Below are positions 25,177 to 34,100 of a DNA stretch of 64,000 nt, one piece after another. A program made the translations under genes and the position numbers. The stretch is from positions 16,952-80,951 of the forward strand of contig NZ_JABLSI010000024.1 of the NCBI RefSeq assembly GCF_019303475.1. The letters run 5' to 3'. Positions within the stretch are counted from its first letter, which is position 1, and each line of letters opens with the position of its first letter. The stretch comes from Streptomyces sp. JJ38. Its GTDB lineage: Bacteria > Actinomycetota > Actinomycetes > Streptomycetales > Streptomycetaceae. The notes below the pieces were generated by a model, which saw only the letters and a list, made by a program, of their open reading frames with translations, searched no databases and was not told where the DNA came from.

Positions 25177-26541
25177 TCAGGAGCCGCGGAGGTCCGCCAG
25201 AGCGTCCTCCACCGCGCGGTGGAAGGTGGGGTAGGCGTAGATCATGTGCCGCAGCCGCTCGGTGGGCACCTCGGCCTGGACGGCGACCTGGAGGCCGTAG
25301 AGCACCTCGCCCCCGTCGGGCCCGGCGGAGGTTGCGCCCACCAACACCCCGCGGTCGGCGTCCTCCACCAGCTTGATCAGACCCTCGTTGCCCGCCTTGT
25401 GGATCCAGCCCCGGGCCGAGGAGGGCACCTGGGCGACCCCGGTACGTACCCGCAGCCCCTCGTCGCGGGCGCGCTGCTCGGTCAGTCCGACCGAGCCGAC
25501 CTCCGGGTCGGTGAAGGTGACCCGGGGCAGCGCACGGTAGTCCGCCTCCGGGCCCGGTTCACCGAGGATGTCCCGGGCCACGATCTCGGCCTGGTACATC
25601 GCCACGTGGGTGAACAGCCCCTTGGCCGTCACGTCGCCCACGCCCCAGACGCCCGGCGCCGCGCGCAGCCGCCCGTCGACGTCCAGCGCCCGGGCCTCGG
25701 GGTCGAGGCCCACGCTCTCCAGGCCCAGCCCGGTCAGGACGGGCCGCCGCCCGGTGGCGACCAGCAGCCGCCGCGCGGACACCTCGTCCCCGCCCTCCAG
25801 GCCGAGGAGGAACACGTCGTCCGTGTGCCGGACGCCGGTGGCCTTCGCGCCGGTGCGGACCACCACGCCCTCGGCGCCCAGCACCCCGGCGAGCAGCCCA
25901 CCGACCTCGGGCTCCTCGGCGGGCGCGAGCCGGTCCATCGCCTCCACGACGGTGACCTCGGAGCCGAAGCGGGCGAACACCTGCGCCAGTTCCAGCCCGA
26001 CGGCCCCGCCGCCCAGCACGATCAGGGACTCTGGGGCCTCCTCCGCCGCGACCGCGTCCCGGTTCGTCCAGTACGGCACCTCGTCCAGCCCGGGGATCGG
26101 CGGCGGCTGCGGACGGCTCCCGGTGGCGAGGACCACCCCGGTCCGGACTGCGAACTCCTCCCCGTTCACCTCCACCCGCCCGGGCCCCGCCAGCCGTCCC
26201 CTCCCCCGGACAAAGCTGCCGCCCTTGCCGGTGAACCGGTCGACGGCAATCTGGTCGTCCCAGTCCGCGGTGGCCTCCTCGCGGATGCGGGCGGCCACCG
26301 GTCCGAAGTCGGCGTCCACGCTGGAGCGCCCGGCCATCCCGGGCACCCGCCGCGCCTCCGCCAGCAGGTCCGCGCCCCGGACCATCATCTTGCTGGGGAT
26401 GCAGGCCCAGTACGGGCACTCCCCGCCCACCAGCTCGGCCTCGACGCCGACCACGTCCAGCCCCGCCTCGGCCAGCCGCCCGGCGACGTGCTCGCCGCCG
26501 ACGCCCATCCCGAGCACCACGACATCCGTCTCGCGCGCCAT
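25177..26541 (-). CDS. FAD-dependent pyridine nucleotide-disulfide oxidoreductase
   Basis: A 454-residue flavoprotein of the dihydrolipoamide dehydrogenase/mercuric reductase group. The FAD site is VVVLGMGVGGEHVAG, the redox pair is in GGECPYWACIPSK (CxxxxC), the NAD(P) site is VLGGGAVGLELAQ and the second FAD site is GVWGVGDVT. The C-terminal dimer motif that normally supplies the acid-base histidine and glutamate (HPTxxE) reads YPTFHRAVED, so the catalytic dyad is altered. ATG 26541 follows GGAGG by seven bases; a longer upstream frame has no binding site. Substrate unknown. Confidence 0.85.
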   Translation of the reverse strand: MARETDVVVLGMGVGGEHVAGRLAEAGLDVVGVEAELVGGECPYWACIPSKMMVRGADLLAEARRVPGMAGRSSVDADFGPVAARIREEATADWDDQIAVDRFTGKGGSFVRGRGRLAGPGRVEVNGEEFAVRTGVVLATGSRPQPPPIPGLDEVPYWTNRDAVAAEEAPESLIVLGGGAVGLELAQVFARFGSEVTVVEAMDRLAPAEEPEVGGLLAGVLGAEGVVVRTGAKATGVRHTDDVFLLGLEGGDEVSARRLLVATGRRPVLTGLGLESVGLDPEARALDVDGRLRAAPGVWGVGDVTAKGLFTHVAMYQAEIVARDILGEPGPEADYRALPRVTFTDPEVGSVGLTEQRARDEGLRVRTGVAQVPSSARGWIHKAGNEGLIKLVEDADRGVLVGATSAGPDGGEVLYGLQVAVQAEVPTERLRHMIYAYPTFHRAVEDALADLRGS

Positions 26542-26655
26542 TCCACGGCCTCCGTCCGCTCGTCTCCCGGGGTCCCTCCGGTCCGTACCCCGTGGGCGGT
26601 CCGGACCCCGCATCGGCTCCGCCGGACGAGTTGACGACCGACAGGCGCCGTGTGG

Positions 26656-27210
26656 TCAGACCCGGCGGTGGCGCCGCACCGCCTGATAGCCGTTCCAGAG
26701 CAGCATGCCGAGCGGGATGCCTCCGAGCGTCATGACGGCGATGGCGATGAAGACGTTCTGCACGCGCTCGCTGTCCGCGTCGGACGCGTCGGCCTCGCCG
26801 ACGACCCGACCGTCGATGAGAACGTTGCACCGCACCGTCTCCGAGGGCACGCAGTCCGGCTCGGTCTGCCCCAGCAGGTTCACGCCGAAGCCGACCACCG
26901 CCGCCGCCGCGACGGTGCCGAGAATCCACCCGACGACCATGGCCGACCGTTTCAGCCCATGCCGTCCGCGCAGCACCGGGCCCACCACCTCGAACAGCCA
27001 CTGGCCGAGAACGACGACGGGAAAGAGGAGCAGGGGGCGCCAGTCCATGAGCGCGAGGCACGCCGGCGCCCCGATCATCAGCGTGGCCAGCCCGGCACAG
27101 CCGAGGTTCTCCTTGGCCCGCGCCCACCCCGTCTTCCGTTCCGGCCCGGATCCGGGCCCCGGTACCCGACCGCCGTCCCCGGACGCCCCTGCCCCCGCCC
27201 GTGCAGCCAC
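26656..27210 (-). CDS. Putative membrane protein
   Basis: A 184-residue protein of unknown function with a glycine/proline-rich cytoplasmic start, three to four hydrophobic segments (GLATLMIGAPACLALM, LLLFPVVVLGQWLF, GWILGTVAAAAVVGFGV) and a final one (VFIAIAVMTLGGIPLGMLLW) after an extracellular loop with two cysteines (PDCVPSETVRCNV). GTG 27210 follows GGGGAGGG closely; ATG 27291 upstream is an alternative start. It is in the same direction as the flavoprotein gene but 114 bases apart. Confidence 0.6.
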   Translation of the reverse strand: MAARAGAGASGDGGRVPGPGSGPERKTGWARAKENLGCAGLATLMIGAPACLALMDWRPLLLFPVVVLGQWLFEVVGPVLRGRHGLKRSAMVVGWILGTVAAAAVVGFGVNLLGQTEPDCVPSETVRCNVLIDGRVVGEADASDADSERVQNVFIAIAVMTLGGIPLGMLLWNGYQAVRRHRRV

Positions 27211-27440
27211 GAGCCCTCCCCTCGCCGCCAACCACACTGGCGGCACAGGGTAGTTGCCGGGCCGGGGGCTCCCCAACACCCGCTCGGGCATCAGGTAGAC
27301 GATGAGACATCTTCTCGCGGTCTATGGATATTCATCCGCTCAACGGATCTTCCTAGAGTCGAAGACGTCAACGACCCCCGGTGTGGGGCCCGGAGACTCC
27401 GTGGAACCCAACCCGTCAGACCTCCTGAGGAGACGTCGTC

Positions 27441-28367
27441 ATGCGTGCTGTTGTGCAGAAGTCCTTCGGCGGACCGGAAGTCCTTCAGGTCGCCGAGGCC
27501 GACAAGCCCGCCCCGCTGGGCGGCGAGGTGCTCGTGCGCGTCCACGCCGCCGGGGTGAATCCGGTCGACCTGGCCGTGCGCGCCGGAGTGCTTCCCCTGC
27601 TGGGCGAGCCGCCGTTCGGCGTGGGCTGGGACATCTCCGGCGTGGTCGAAGCCGTCGGCCCGGGTGCCCGGTTCCGTCCCGGGGACGAGGTGTTCGGCAT
27701 GCCCTTCTTCCCGCGTGCCGCCACCGCCTACGCCGACTACGTCGCCGTCCCCTCCCGCCAGGTCGCCCGCAAGCCCGCCTCGCTCGACCACGTGGCCGCC
27801 GCCTCGGTGCCGCTGGCCGCCCTCACCGCCTGGCAGGGCCTGGTCGACGCGGCGGCCCTGGGCGAGGGGCAGCGCGTCCTCATCCACCGCGCGGCGGGCG
27901 GCGTCGGCCACTTCGCCATCCAGATCGCCAAGGCCCACGGCGCCCACGTCATCGCGCTGACCAGCGCCGCCAACGCGGACTTCGTCCGGGAGCTGGGCGC
28001 CGACGAAGTCATCGACTACCGCACCACCGACTTCACCGAAGCGGTCTCCGGCCTCGACGCCGTCCTCGACTCCAACTCCGAGGGCGAGCGCTCGCTGAGT
28101 GTCCTCAGGCCGGGCGGGACGCTCGTCAGCATCATGGAGCACTGGAACACCGAGCTGGCCGCGCGCGTCGAGGCCGAGGGGCGCCGGTTCGCCGGAATCA
28201 GCGTCGAGCCGGACTACGCCTCCCTGGAGGCGATCGCCGCCCTGATCGACAAGGGCCTCGTCCGCCCCCACGTCTCGGAGACCGTACCGCTGGAGGAGGC
28301 CGCCCGGGCCCACGAGCTGGTCGGCTCCGGCCGCACCCGCGGCAAGGTGGTCCTGACCGTGGCGTGA
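27441..28367 (+). CDS. NADP-dependent oxidoreductase, quinone reductase-like (zinc-free MDR family)
   Basis: A 308-residue medium-chain dehydrogenase/reductase. The GroES-like part shows GVNPVDLAVRAG and the PGDEVFGMPFF segment; the cofactor loop AAGGVGHFAIQIAKAHGA is the NADP-binding motif of the zeta-crystallin/quinone oxidoreductase branch, and zinc-ligand cysteines are absent. ATG 27441 follows GAGGAG. The 230-base upstream gap contains no recognised operator. It probably reduces quinones or enones; physiological substrate unknown. Confidence 0.87.
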   Translation: MRAVVQKSFGGPEVLQVAEADKPAPLGGEVLVRVHAAGVNPVDLAVRAGVLPLLGEPPFGVGWDISGVVEAVGPGARFRPGDEVFGMPFFPRAATAYADYVAVPSRQVARKPASLDHVAAASVPLAALTAWQGLVDAAALGEGQRVLIHRAAGGVGHFAIQIAKAHGAHVIALTSAANADFVRELGADEVIDYRTTDFTEAVSGLDAVLDSNSEGERSLSVLRPGGTLVSIMEHWNTELAARVEAEGRRFAGISVEPDYASLEAIAALIDKGLVRPHVSETVPLEEAARAHELVGSGRTRGKVVLTVA

Positions 28368-28368
28368 C

Positions 28369-28384
28369 GGCTCCCGAGGGAGCC
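28369..28384. terminator. Hairpin between convergent genes
   Basis: GGCTCC and GGAGCC form a six-base-pair stem with the loop CGAG in the 40-base gap between the convergent oxidoreductase and GNAT genes. It is short but GC-only and suitably placed for both. Confidence 0.55.
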
Positions 28385-28407
28385 CTGGCGGGCCCGGCGG
28401 AGGCCAG

Positions 28408-28806
28408 TCAGAGGGCGATGAGGCCGGCGGCGGTCGGCCGGAAGCCGCAGGCGTCGAGGTAGAACGGCGTCAGGTGTTCCTCGAAGTCGACGTGCAGCCA
28501 CGTGCATCCGGCTGCCCGGGCCTGCCGGGCGGCCTCGGCGACCAGCCCGGCTCCGATCCCCAAGCGGCGGTGGCCCTGCGCGACCACCGTGTCCAGCACG
28601 AACGCGTGGGCGCCACCGTCCCAGGCGACGTTCACGAAACCGAGGAGGTCCTCGCCGTCACGGCGGGCGCACACCCAGCCCAGGCTGTGACGGTGCACCC
28701 GATCCCGCCAGTCGACGCCTTGGGAGGGGTGGCCGAAGCCCGCCGCGTGCAGCGCGTTGACGGCGGCGTTGTCGAAGTCGCCGCGCCACGTGTAGGTGAT
28801 CTTCAT
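28408..28806 (-). CDS. GNAT family N-acetyltransferase
   Basis: A 132-residue single-domain acetyltransferase. The acetyl-CoA pyrophosphate loop is in GHRRLGIGAGLV (about residues 78-89), preceded by the AFVLDTVVAQ strand, and the C-terminal YLDACGFRPT fits the family. Length is typical. Start ATG 28806 has a weak binding site. Substrate unknown; it is the only minus-strand gene between two plus-strand genes. Confidence 0.85.
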   Translation of the reverse strand: MKITYTWRGDFDNAAVNALHAAGFGHPSQGVDWRDRVHRHSLGWVCARRDGEDLLGFVNVAWDGGAHAFVLDTVVAQGHRRLGIGAGLVAEAARQARAAGCTWLHVDFEEHLTPFYLDACGFRPTAAGLIAL

Positions 28807-28883
28807 GACGGGAGCGTAGCCAGGCGTGTCCTATCGTGGCGCCTGCGCCGACGAAGGGCGGCGGGGGCGAAGGGGGCGGACGG

Positions 28884-29978
28884 GTGGACATCCTGACCGA
28901 GGCACTGGGGTCGATGCGAACGGGGTCGCCCGCCGCCGTCCGGACGATGGGCCACGCCCCCTGGGGGCTCCGGCTTCCCCCGGTGATCGGCGCGGGATTC
29001 CACGTCGTCCTGTCGGGAGCCTGCTGGCTGGTACCCGTGCACGGCCCACGCCGTTCCGACGCCATCCGCCTCGACACCGGCGACGTCGTCTTCCTGCGCG
29101 ACGGCCGCGCTCACATCCTGGCCGACCAGCCCGGTACCCCGCCCCAGGACGAACAGGACTGCCGGTTCACTCCCGGCTCGCCGCTCGGCACGGTCACCGT
29201 CGGCGGCGAGGGCCCGCGCACCAGCCTGCTGTGCGGCAGCTACCACCTCGACCAGGCCCGCCCGCACCCGCTCGTGCGCCAACTCCCCGAACTCGTCCAC
29301 CTCTCCACCGCGGACGGCGGCCACGCCGACCTCGCCGCCGCCGTCGGCCTGCTGCGCGCCGAGCTGGACCGGTCGCGCATCGGGGCGGCCGGGATCGTCC
29401 CGGCCCTGATCGACTCGCTGCTCCTGTACATCCTGCGGGCCTGGTACGAGGGCCAGCCGCCCGAGTCCGCCGAGGGCTGGACCGCCGCCCTGCGGGACGC
29501 GGCCATCGCCCCGGCGCTCGCCGCGCTCCACGCGGACCCAGCGGCCGCGTGGACCGTGGAGGAGCTGGCCGCCCGGGTGGGCCTGTCCCGCGCCGGCTTC
29601 GCCCGCCGCTTCACCGCCCTCGTCGGCGAGCCGCCCATGGCGTACCTGACGCGCTGGCGCATGACCCGCGCCGCGCAGCTTCTCCGCGAGTCCCCGGCCC
29701 CGCTGTCCACCATCGCCGCCCGCATCGGCTACGGCTCCGAGTACGCCTTCGCCAAGGCCTTCAAGCGCGAGCACGGCCAACCCCCCGGCGCCTACCGCCG
29801 CGCGGCACGCGGCAGCGTCACGCGGCACGGCAGCCCGACCCCCCAGGCACCGGCGACCGGCGCGGCCTTCCGCCCGCAGCCGACCACCCCGGTCGGAAAC
29901 ACCGGCCTGCCAGAACTCGACCTACCCGACCTCACCAACGAGGAGATCGGCGAGACGCTCAGGGGAATGGGAGCGTAG
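28884..29978 (+). CDS. AraC family transcriptional regulator with cupin-type sensor domain
   Basis: A 364-residue regulator. The N-terminal cupin half (residues 1-170) shows LDTGDVVFLRDGRAH; the C-terminal half has two helix-turn-helix motifs, VEELAARVGLSRAGFARRF and LSTIAARIGYGSEYAFAKAFK, ending with the AraC signature PGAYRR. GTG 28884 is chosen because AAGGGGGCGG stands before it and family members start with the same VDILTEAL-type sequence. This subfamily often controls nearby oxidoreductase genes; the quinone-reductase-like gene is the closest candidate. Confidence 0.88.
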   Translation: MDILTEALGSMRTGSPAAVRTMGHAPWGLRLPPVIGAGFHVVLSGACWLVPVHGPRRSDAIRLDTGDVVFLRDGRAHILADQPGTPPQDEQDCRFTPGSPLGTVTVGGEGPRTSLLCGSYHLDQARPHPLVRQLPELVHLSTADGGHADLAAAVGLLRAELDRSRIGAAGIVPALIDSLLLYILRAWYEGQPPESAEGWTAALRDAAIAPALAALHADPAAAWTVEELAARVGLSRAGFARRFTALVGEPPMAYLTRWRMTRAAQLLRESPAPLSTIAARIGYGSEYAFAKAFKREHGQPPGAYRRAARGSVTRHGSPTPQAPATGAAFRPQPTTPVGNTGLPELDLPDLTNEEIGETLRGMGA

Positions 29979-30109
29979 ACGCCTCACACACATCCACGTG
30001 GCCGCGGTATCCCCCGACCTCGCGCCTCCACCCTCAGCTCCACCGCAGAGCTGGGAGTAGGTAGGTTCCCCTGCGAAACGTGGGGCTCACAGCAAGATGA
30101 AGGGGTGTC

Positions 30110-30766
30110 ATGATGCCCGGTGAGACAGTGCAGGTGGCCCTTGTCGACGCGCACCCCGTGGTACTCGCGGGCATCGAGACCTGGTACGCGGCCTCCGGGA
30201 AGCCGATTACGGTGTGCGCCAAGGGCGACGACGTATCGGTGGCCCTGGCGGGGCCGGGCCGCGCGGCAGACGTCGTTGTACTCGACCTCCACCTCTCCCC
30301 AGGGCGTTTCGCCTACGAGGAGTTGAAGACCCTGGTCGCTCAGCAGCGCCAAGTGGTCGTTTACGCCCCGCAGGACAGTCAGACTGCGGCACAAACCAGC
30401 CTCGACCTCGGCGCGTTCACCTTCCTCACCAAGGCCGAGGGAGAACGCCACCTGGTCTCTGCCACCCTCGCGGCGGCCGGGGGCGCCCCCTACACCTCAC
30501 CGGCTCTTGCCGCCACACTCGGCGGCGACTTCCCCCCAAGGCGACCGATGCTCGCGCCCCGCGAGGCGGAAGTCCTCCTGGAATGGTTCCAGTCCGACTC
30601 GAAGGCCGAGGTGGCGGCCAGCCTCGGCATATCCGTACGTACGGTCAACACGTACCTGGACCGCATCCGCGTCAAGTACGGCGATGCGGGCCGCCCCGCC
30701 CGCACCAAGGCCCACCTCGTAGCCCGTGCCGTCCAGGACGGCTTGGTAGCGCTCGACGATCTCTGA
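30110..30766 (+). CDS. LuxR/NarL-type response regulator
   Basis: A 218-residue regulator with a receiver domain (residues 8-125: acidic pocket LVDAHP, phosphoacceptor aspartate in VVLDLHL, lysine in FLTKAE) and a GerE-type helix-turn-helix (AEVAASLGISVRTVNTYLDRIR). Start ATG 30110 or 30113 follows AAGGGG. No histidine kinase is adjacent, so it may be an orphan regulator. A strong hairpin follows the gene. Confidence 0.87.
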   Translation: MMPGETVQVALVDAHPVVLAGIETWYAASGKPITVCAKGDDVSVALAGPGRAADVVVLDLHLSPGRFAYEELKTLVAQQRQVVVYAPQDSQTAAQTSLDLGAFTFLTKAEGERHLVSATLAAAGGAPYTSPALAATLGGDFPPRRPMLAPREAEVLLEWFQSDSKAEVAASLGISVRTVNTYLDRIRVKYGDAGRPARTKAHLVARAVQDGLVALDDL

Positions 30767-30815
30767 TTTGATCCCGTGAGATTTGCGTCAGGAATCGCGC
30801 ACCATTGCGGAGAAT

Positions 30816-30852
30816 ACATGGAAGCCCTACCGAATCGGCAGGGCTTCCATGT
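30816..30852. terminator. Strong 13-base-pair hairpin
   Basis: ACATGGAAGCCCT (30816-30828) and AGGGCTTCCATGT (30840-30852) form a perfect stem with an 11-base loop, 50 bases after the response regulator stop and 45 bases before the end of the convergent small gene. It can end transcription from both sides. Confidence 0.8.
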
Positions 30853-30897
30853 GCGCGAAAACGAGACGCCGCAATAACTGACTTAACTTGCGGTCAA

Positions 30898-31161
30898 TTA
30901 TTCAGACTCACCCATCAGCTCATCCCGAATTCTCGCGGCTTCAGTACGAGCTGAAGCTGCTTCGGCACGAGCTTTCTGGCGATCCTTCGGGTAGGTCAGT
31001 ACTGCAGCCAGCCAATCCAGAGCACACGCAGCCTCTTCCCACCATTCCGCCAAATGTTTAGGATTTCCGTCTTCACATGGCTTCCTTGAACGTACCTCCC
31101 TCAGTTTTCGCAGTGCAGCGCGAGATTGACTGAAGGAAGACACCAGTTCACCCACGTCCAC
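30898..31161 (-). CDS. Small cytoplasmic protein, probable immunity partner of the Rhs toxin
   Basis: An 87-residue protein without recognised domain, signal or membrane segment, mostly helical and charged (for example TYPKDRQKARAEAASARTE). The start lies inside the last codons of the Rhs gene: GTG 31161 or GTG 31155, the latter behind GGTGG, so it is translated with the toxin. Both this gene and the toxin tip are clearly less GC-rich than their surroundings, which is typical of exchangeable toxin/immunity cassettes. Immunity function is inferred from position only. Confidence 0.6.
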   Translation of the reverse strand: MDVGELVSSFSQSRAALRKLREVRSRKPCEDGNPKHLAEWWEEAACALDWLAAVLTYPKDRQKARAEAASARTEAARIRDELMGESE

Positions 31162-34100
31162 CAATCAGGGGAAGGAATCTCTGGCAAGCTGGACACGGCC
31201 CCAACAATTCACCGTGCTCCATCACAGAGAATGGATTCCCTCGTGCGCCGCCGCCAATTTTAACAGATTGGAAAATCGCACCCTCCAACGGGATTTCGGA
31301 TTCCTCGAATTGAATAGCGCAGCCGATTTCCCCACAGCCACCATGATGCCGGGAATTAACCACCGCCCTGGCAACCTGGGGGGTCATCGGACCGGTACGC
31401 CTGTCCTCCGCATAGGCGAGCCTGGAATGCTCACCATCCGCAGAGGTAATCTTCGTGGCTACATTGGGGCGTTCCTCAGGAGGAATCTTGGTCAGCGCTT
31501 CGTCCGCGTAGTCCAGCAGATCATCATCGGCGTCGCCACAATTGTGAACGAGGACCGAGGCAGTGCCTGCCAAAGCATAGTACGTGTGGAGGTCGCTGAC
31601 GGTGAGGTTGTGGACCGTGGCCTGCTGGGTCCAGCGCTGGACCGCGGTGATCTGGACGTAGGTGCCCGCGCTGGTCTGGAGCCACTGGCCGCGCTGGAGG
31701 TCGGTGGCGTCGAGCCACTCGTCCAGCTCGGGGACCCAGAACGGGTGACCGTCGGTCGCGGTGACGGAGGCCGTCTCCTCGCCCTGGTCGCCGTCGAGGT
31801 CGATGGTGACCTTGACGAGGTTCTTGGCTCCCGAGCCGGTGATCTCGGCGGTGACCGTCTCGACCTCGGTTACGCCCGTCTCCGGGTCGGTGGCGAGGAC
31901 CTTGTCGCCGAGATCGACGTCCTGAATCGGCTTGGTGGAGCCATCGGCCATCAGAACCCGGGTGCCGGGGACGAAGCTGTTACTGACGGGGCAGCTCGCC
32001 GGACTGTCGGAACCTTCTGGTTCGTCACCTCTGGAGGACCGGTTGTCCCTCGCCCTCTTGCGAGCGGCAGCAAGCTTGTCCTTGGCCTTGCTGAGCGTCT
32101 TGGAGTGCTTCCACATCCCCTTGACGCCGGCCGTCAGGTCGTCGAGCAGGCCCCAGACGCGCTTGACCATGCGGGCGCCCTTGGCCCACTGCCAGGGGGC
32201 GCCGTATTTGGCGAGGATCTTGCCCGCCAGGCCGCCGACGAAGCTGCCCGCGATGTTGAGCGCGGTCTCACCGCACGCCGCCAGGTCACCGGTGGAGAAG
32301 CAGTCCATCGCGGCGTTGATGCCGAGGATGTCCTTGGCGATCTCGACCAGTTCCTTGGCCGCGTCGATGGTCTGCTGGCGGGCCGCGTTGTACTGGTTCT
32401 GGGCTCGGTCAACCTCTTCCTGAGCCTTTGTCTCTTCCCGCGACTGACCCCACGTCGACTTACTCATTATGTACTTGGGGTCGATCATGATGGCCAACAG
32501 CCCCGACGGGTCGGAGTTGGTGACCGGGCTGTTGTTGGCGTAGGCGTAGCCGTTGACCTGTTGCGGGTCGGTGTAGTCGATGATCGGGTCGACCGAGATG
32601 AACTTGCCCAGCTCGGCGTCGTACTGGCGTGCCCCGATGTGGGTCAGGCCGGTCTGGCTGTCGATCGTGCCGCCGACGTAGCCCTTCTCGCCGGGCCAGG
32701 TGCCCGTGGGGGCACCCCGCTTCTGGCCGTAGGGGTTGAAGCGGCGCTGCGCGACCTGGCCGGTCTCGGAGTCGACCGCGAGCTGGGCCGTGCCCTGGTG
32801 GTCGGAGGCGAGGAAGGACAGCTTGCCGTCGTCCGTGCGGACGGCGACGGTCTGGCCGCCGTAGGAGTAGTAGCGGGTGGCCTCGACCGTGGTGGAGCCG
32901 TTGGCCAGCCGCAGCTCCATGCCGGGCAGGTAGACCGTGGTGGAGGTGGCGTCGCGCCGCAGGACGCGGTCGCCGCCGGCGTTGTAGACGTAGGTCGCCT
33001 CGTCGCCGCTCGCCTCGGTGGACTTACTCAGCTTGCCCTCGGCGTTCCACTCCAGGGTCTGGGCGTTGCCGCCGATGACGCGCTGCGTGGTGTTGCCGGT
33101 CGCGTCGTAGCCGTAGGTGAACTGCTGGTCGACCGTGGGGCCGTCCTCGACGACCTTGGTGACGGCGTGCGGACCGGCGTCGCCTTCCCCGTACGTGTAG
33201 GTGCGGGTGACGTCCTGGGCCGAGTCGAGGCCGGTGTCGTGGTGGATCTCCTGGGTGCGGTTGCCGATGGAGTCGACGGTGTAGGACGTCCAGTAGGGCG
33301 CCGGGCCGCCGAGGGCGGCGGTGCCGGGGGACGCGTCACAGGCGGTCGGGCTGGTGCCGCCCAGCTGGCCGCCGACGGTGCCGGAGCCCGTCGCCGTCTG
33401 CGCGTCGGCCGACGGGGTCCACGCCTCGGTGAGGCGTCGCCCGGTGTCGTAGGCGAAACACTGGACGTCGGGGAAGGCACCCGCGGCGTCCGCGATGGAC
33501 AGGATGTTGCCCACCTGGTCGTAGGCGTAGTCCGCCGAGCGGACCGGGGGCTCCTGCGAGCCCAGGTCGAGCTGCGAACGGGTCAGCCGGTCGGTGCCCT
33601 TCTCGTAGGAGAAGGTCTGCCACAGCGTCTCGTCGCCCGCCATGTTGAGGCTGAGCTGCTGGAGCAGGCTGGTCGGCGAGTACTTGGTCTCCTCGACCAG
33701 GGGGGTGTTGTTCACCGACATGCTGCTGGCGCGCTGGAGCTCGTCGTACCCGTAGGTGAGCGTCTCCGCTTCCAGGCCGCCTGCGGCGGGCATCCCCGAG
33801 CTCTGGAGGGTGCCGTCGCGGTTGTAGTTCTCGGTGAAGGTGTAGACGCCGCCCAGGGCGCCCTCGGAGTCGGGGACCTGGTAGGCGGTCTTCAACGGCC
33901 GGTAGTACTCGTCCATCGACTGGACGACGGAGGCGAAGTAGTCGCTGCCGCCGTTGACGTAGCGCAGCGACGCGTACGGCTTGCCGAGCCAGCCCGCCTT
34001 GTCGTAGCGGGTCTCGGTCAGCTTGGTGCCGGTGCCGGGGTCGCCCTCCCAGGTGGAGAGGGCTCGGCCCAGCTTGTCGTAGACCGTGGAGGTCTTGGTG

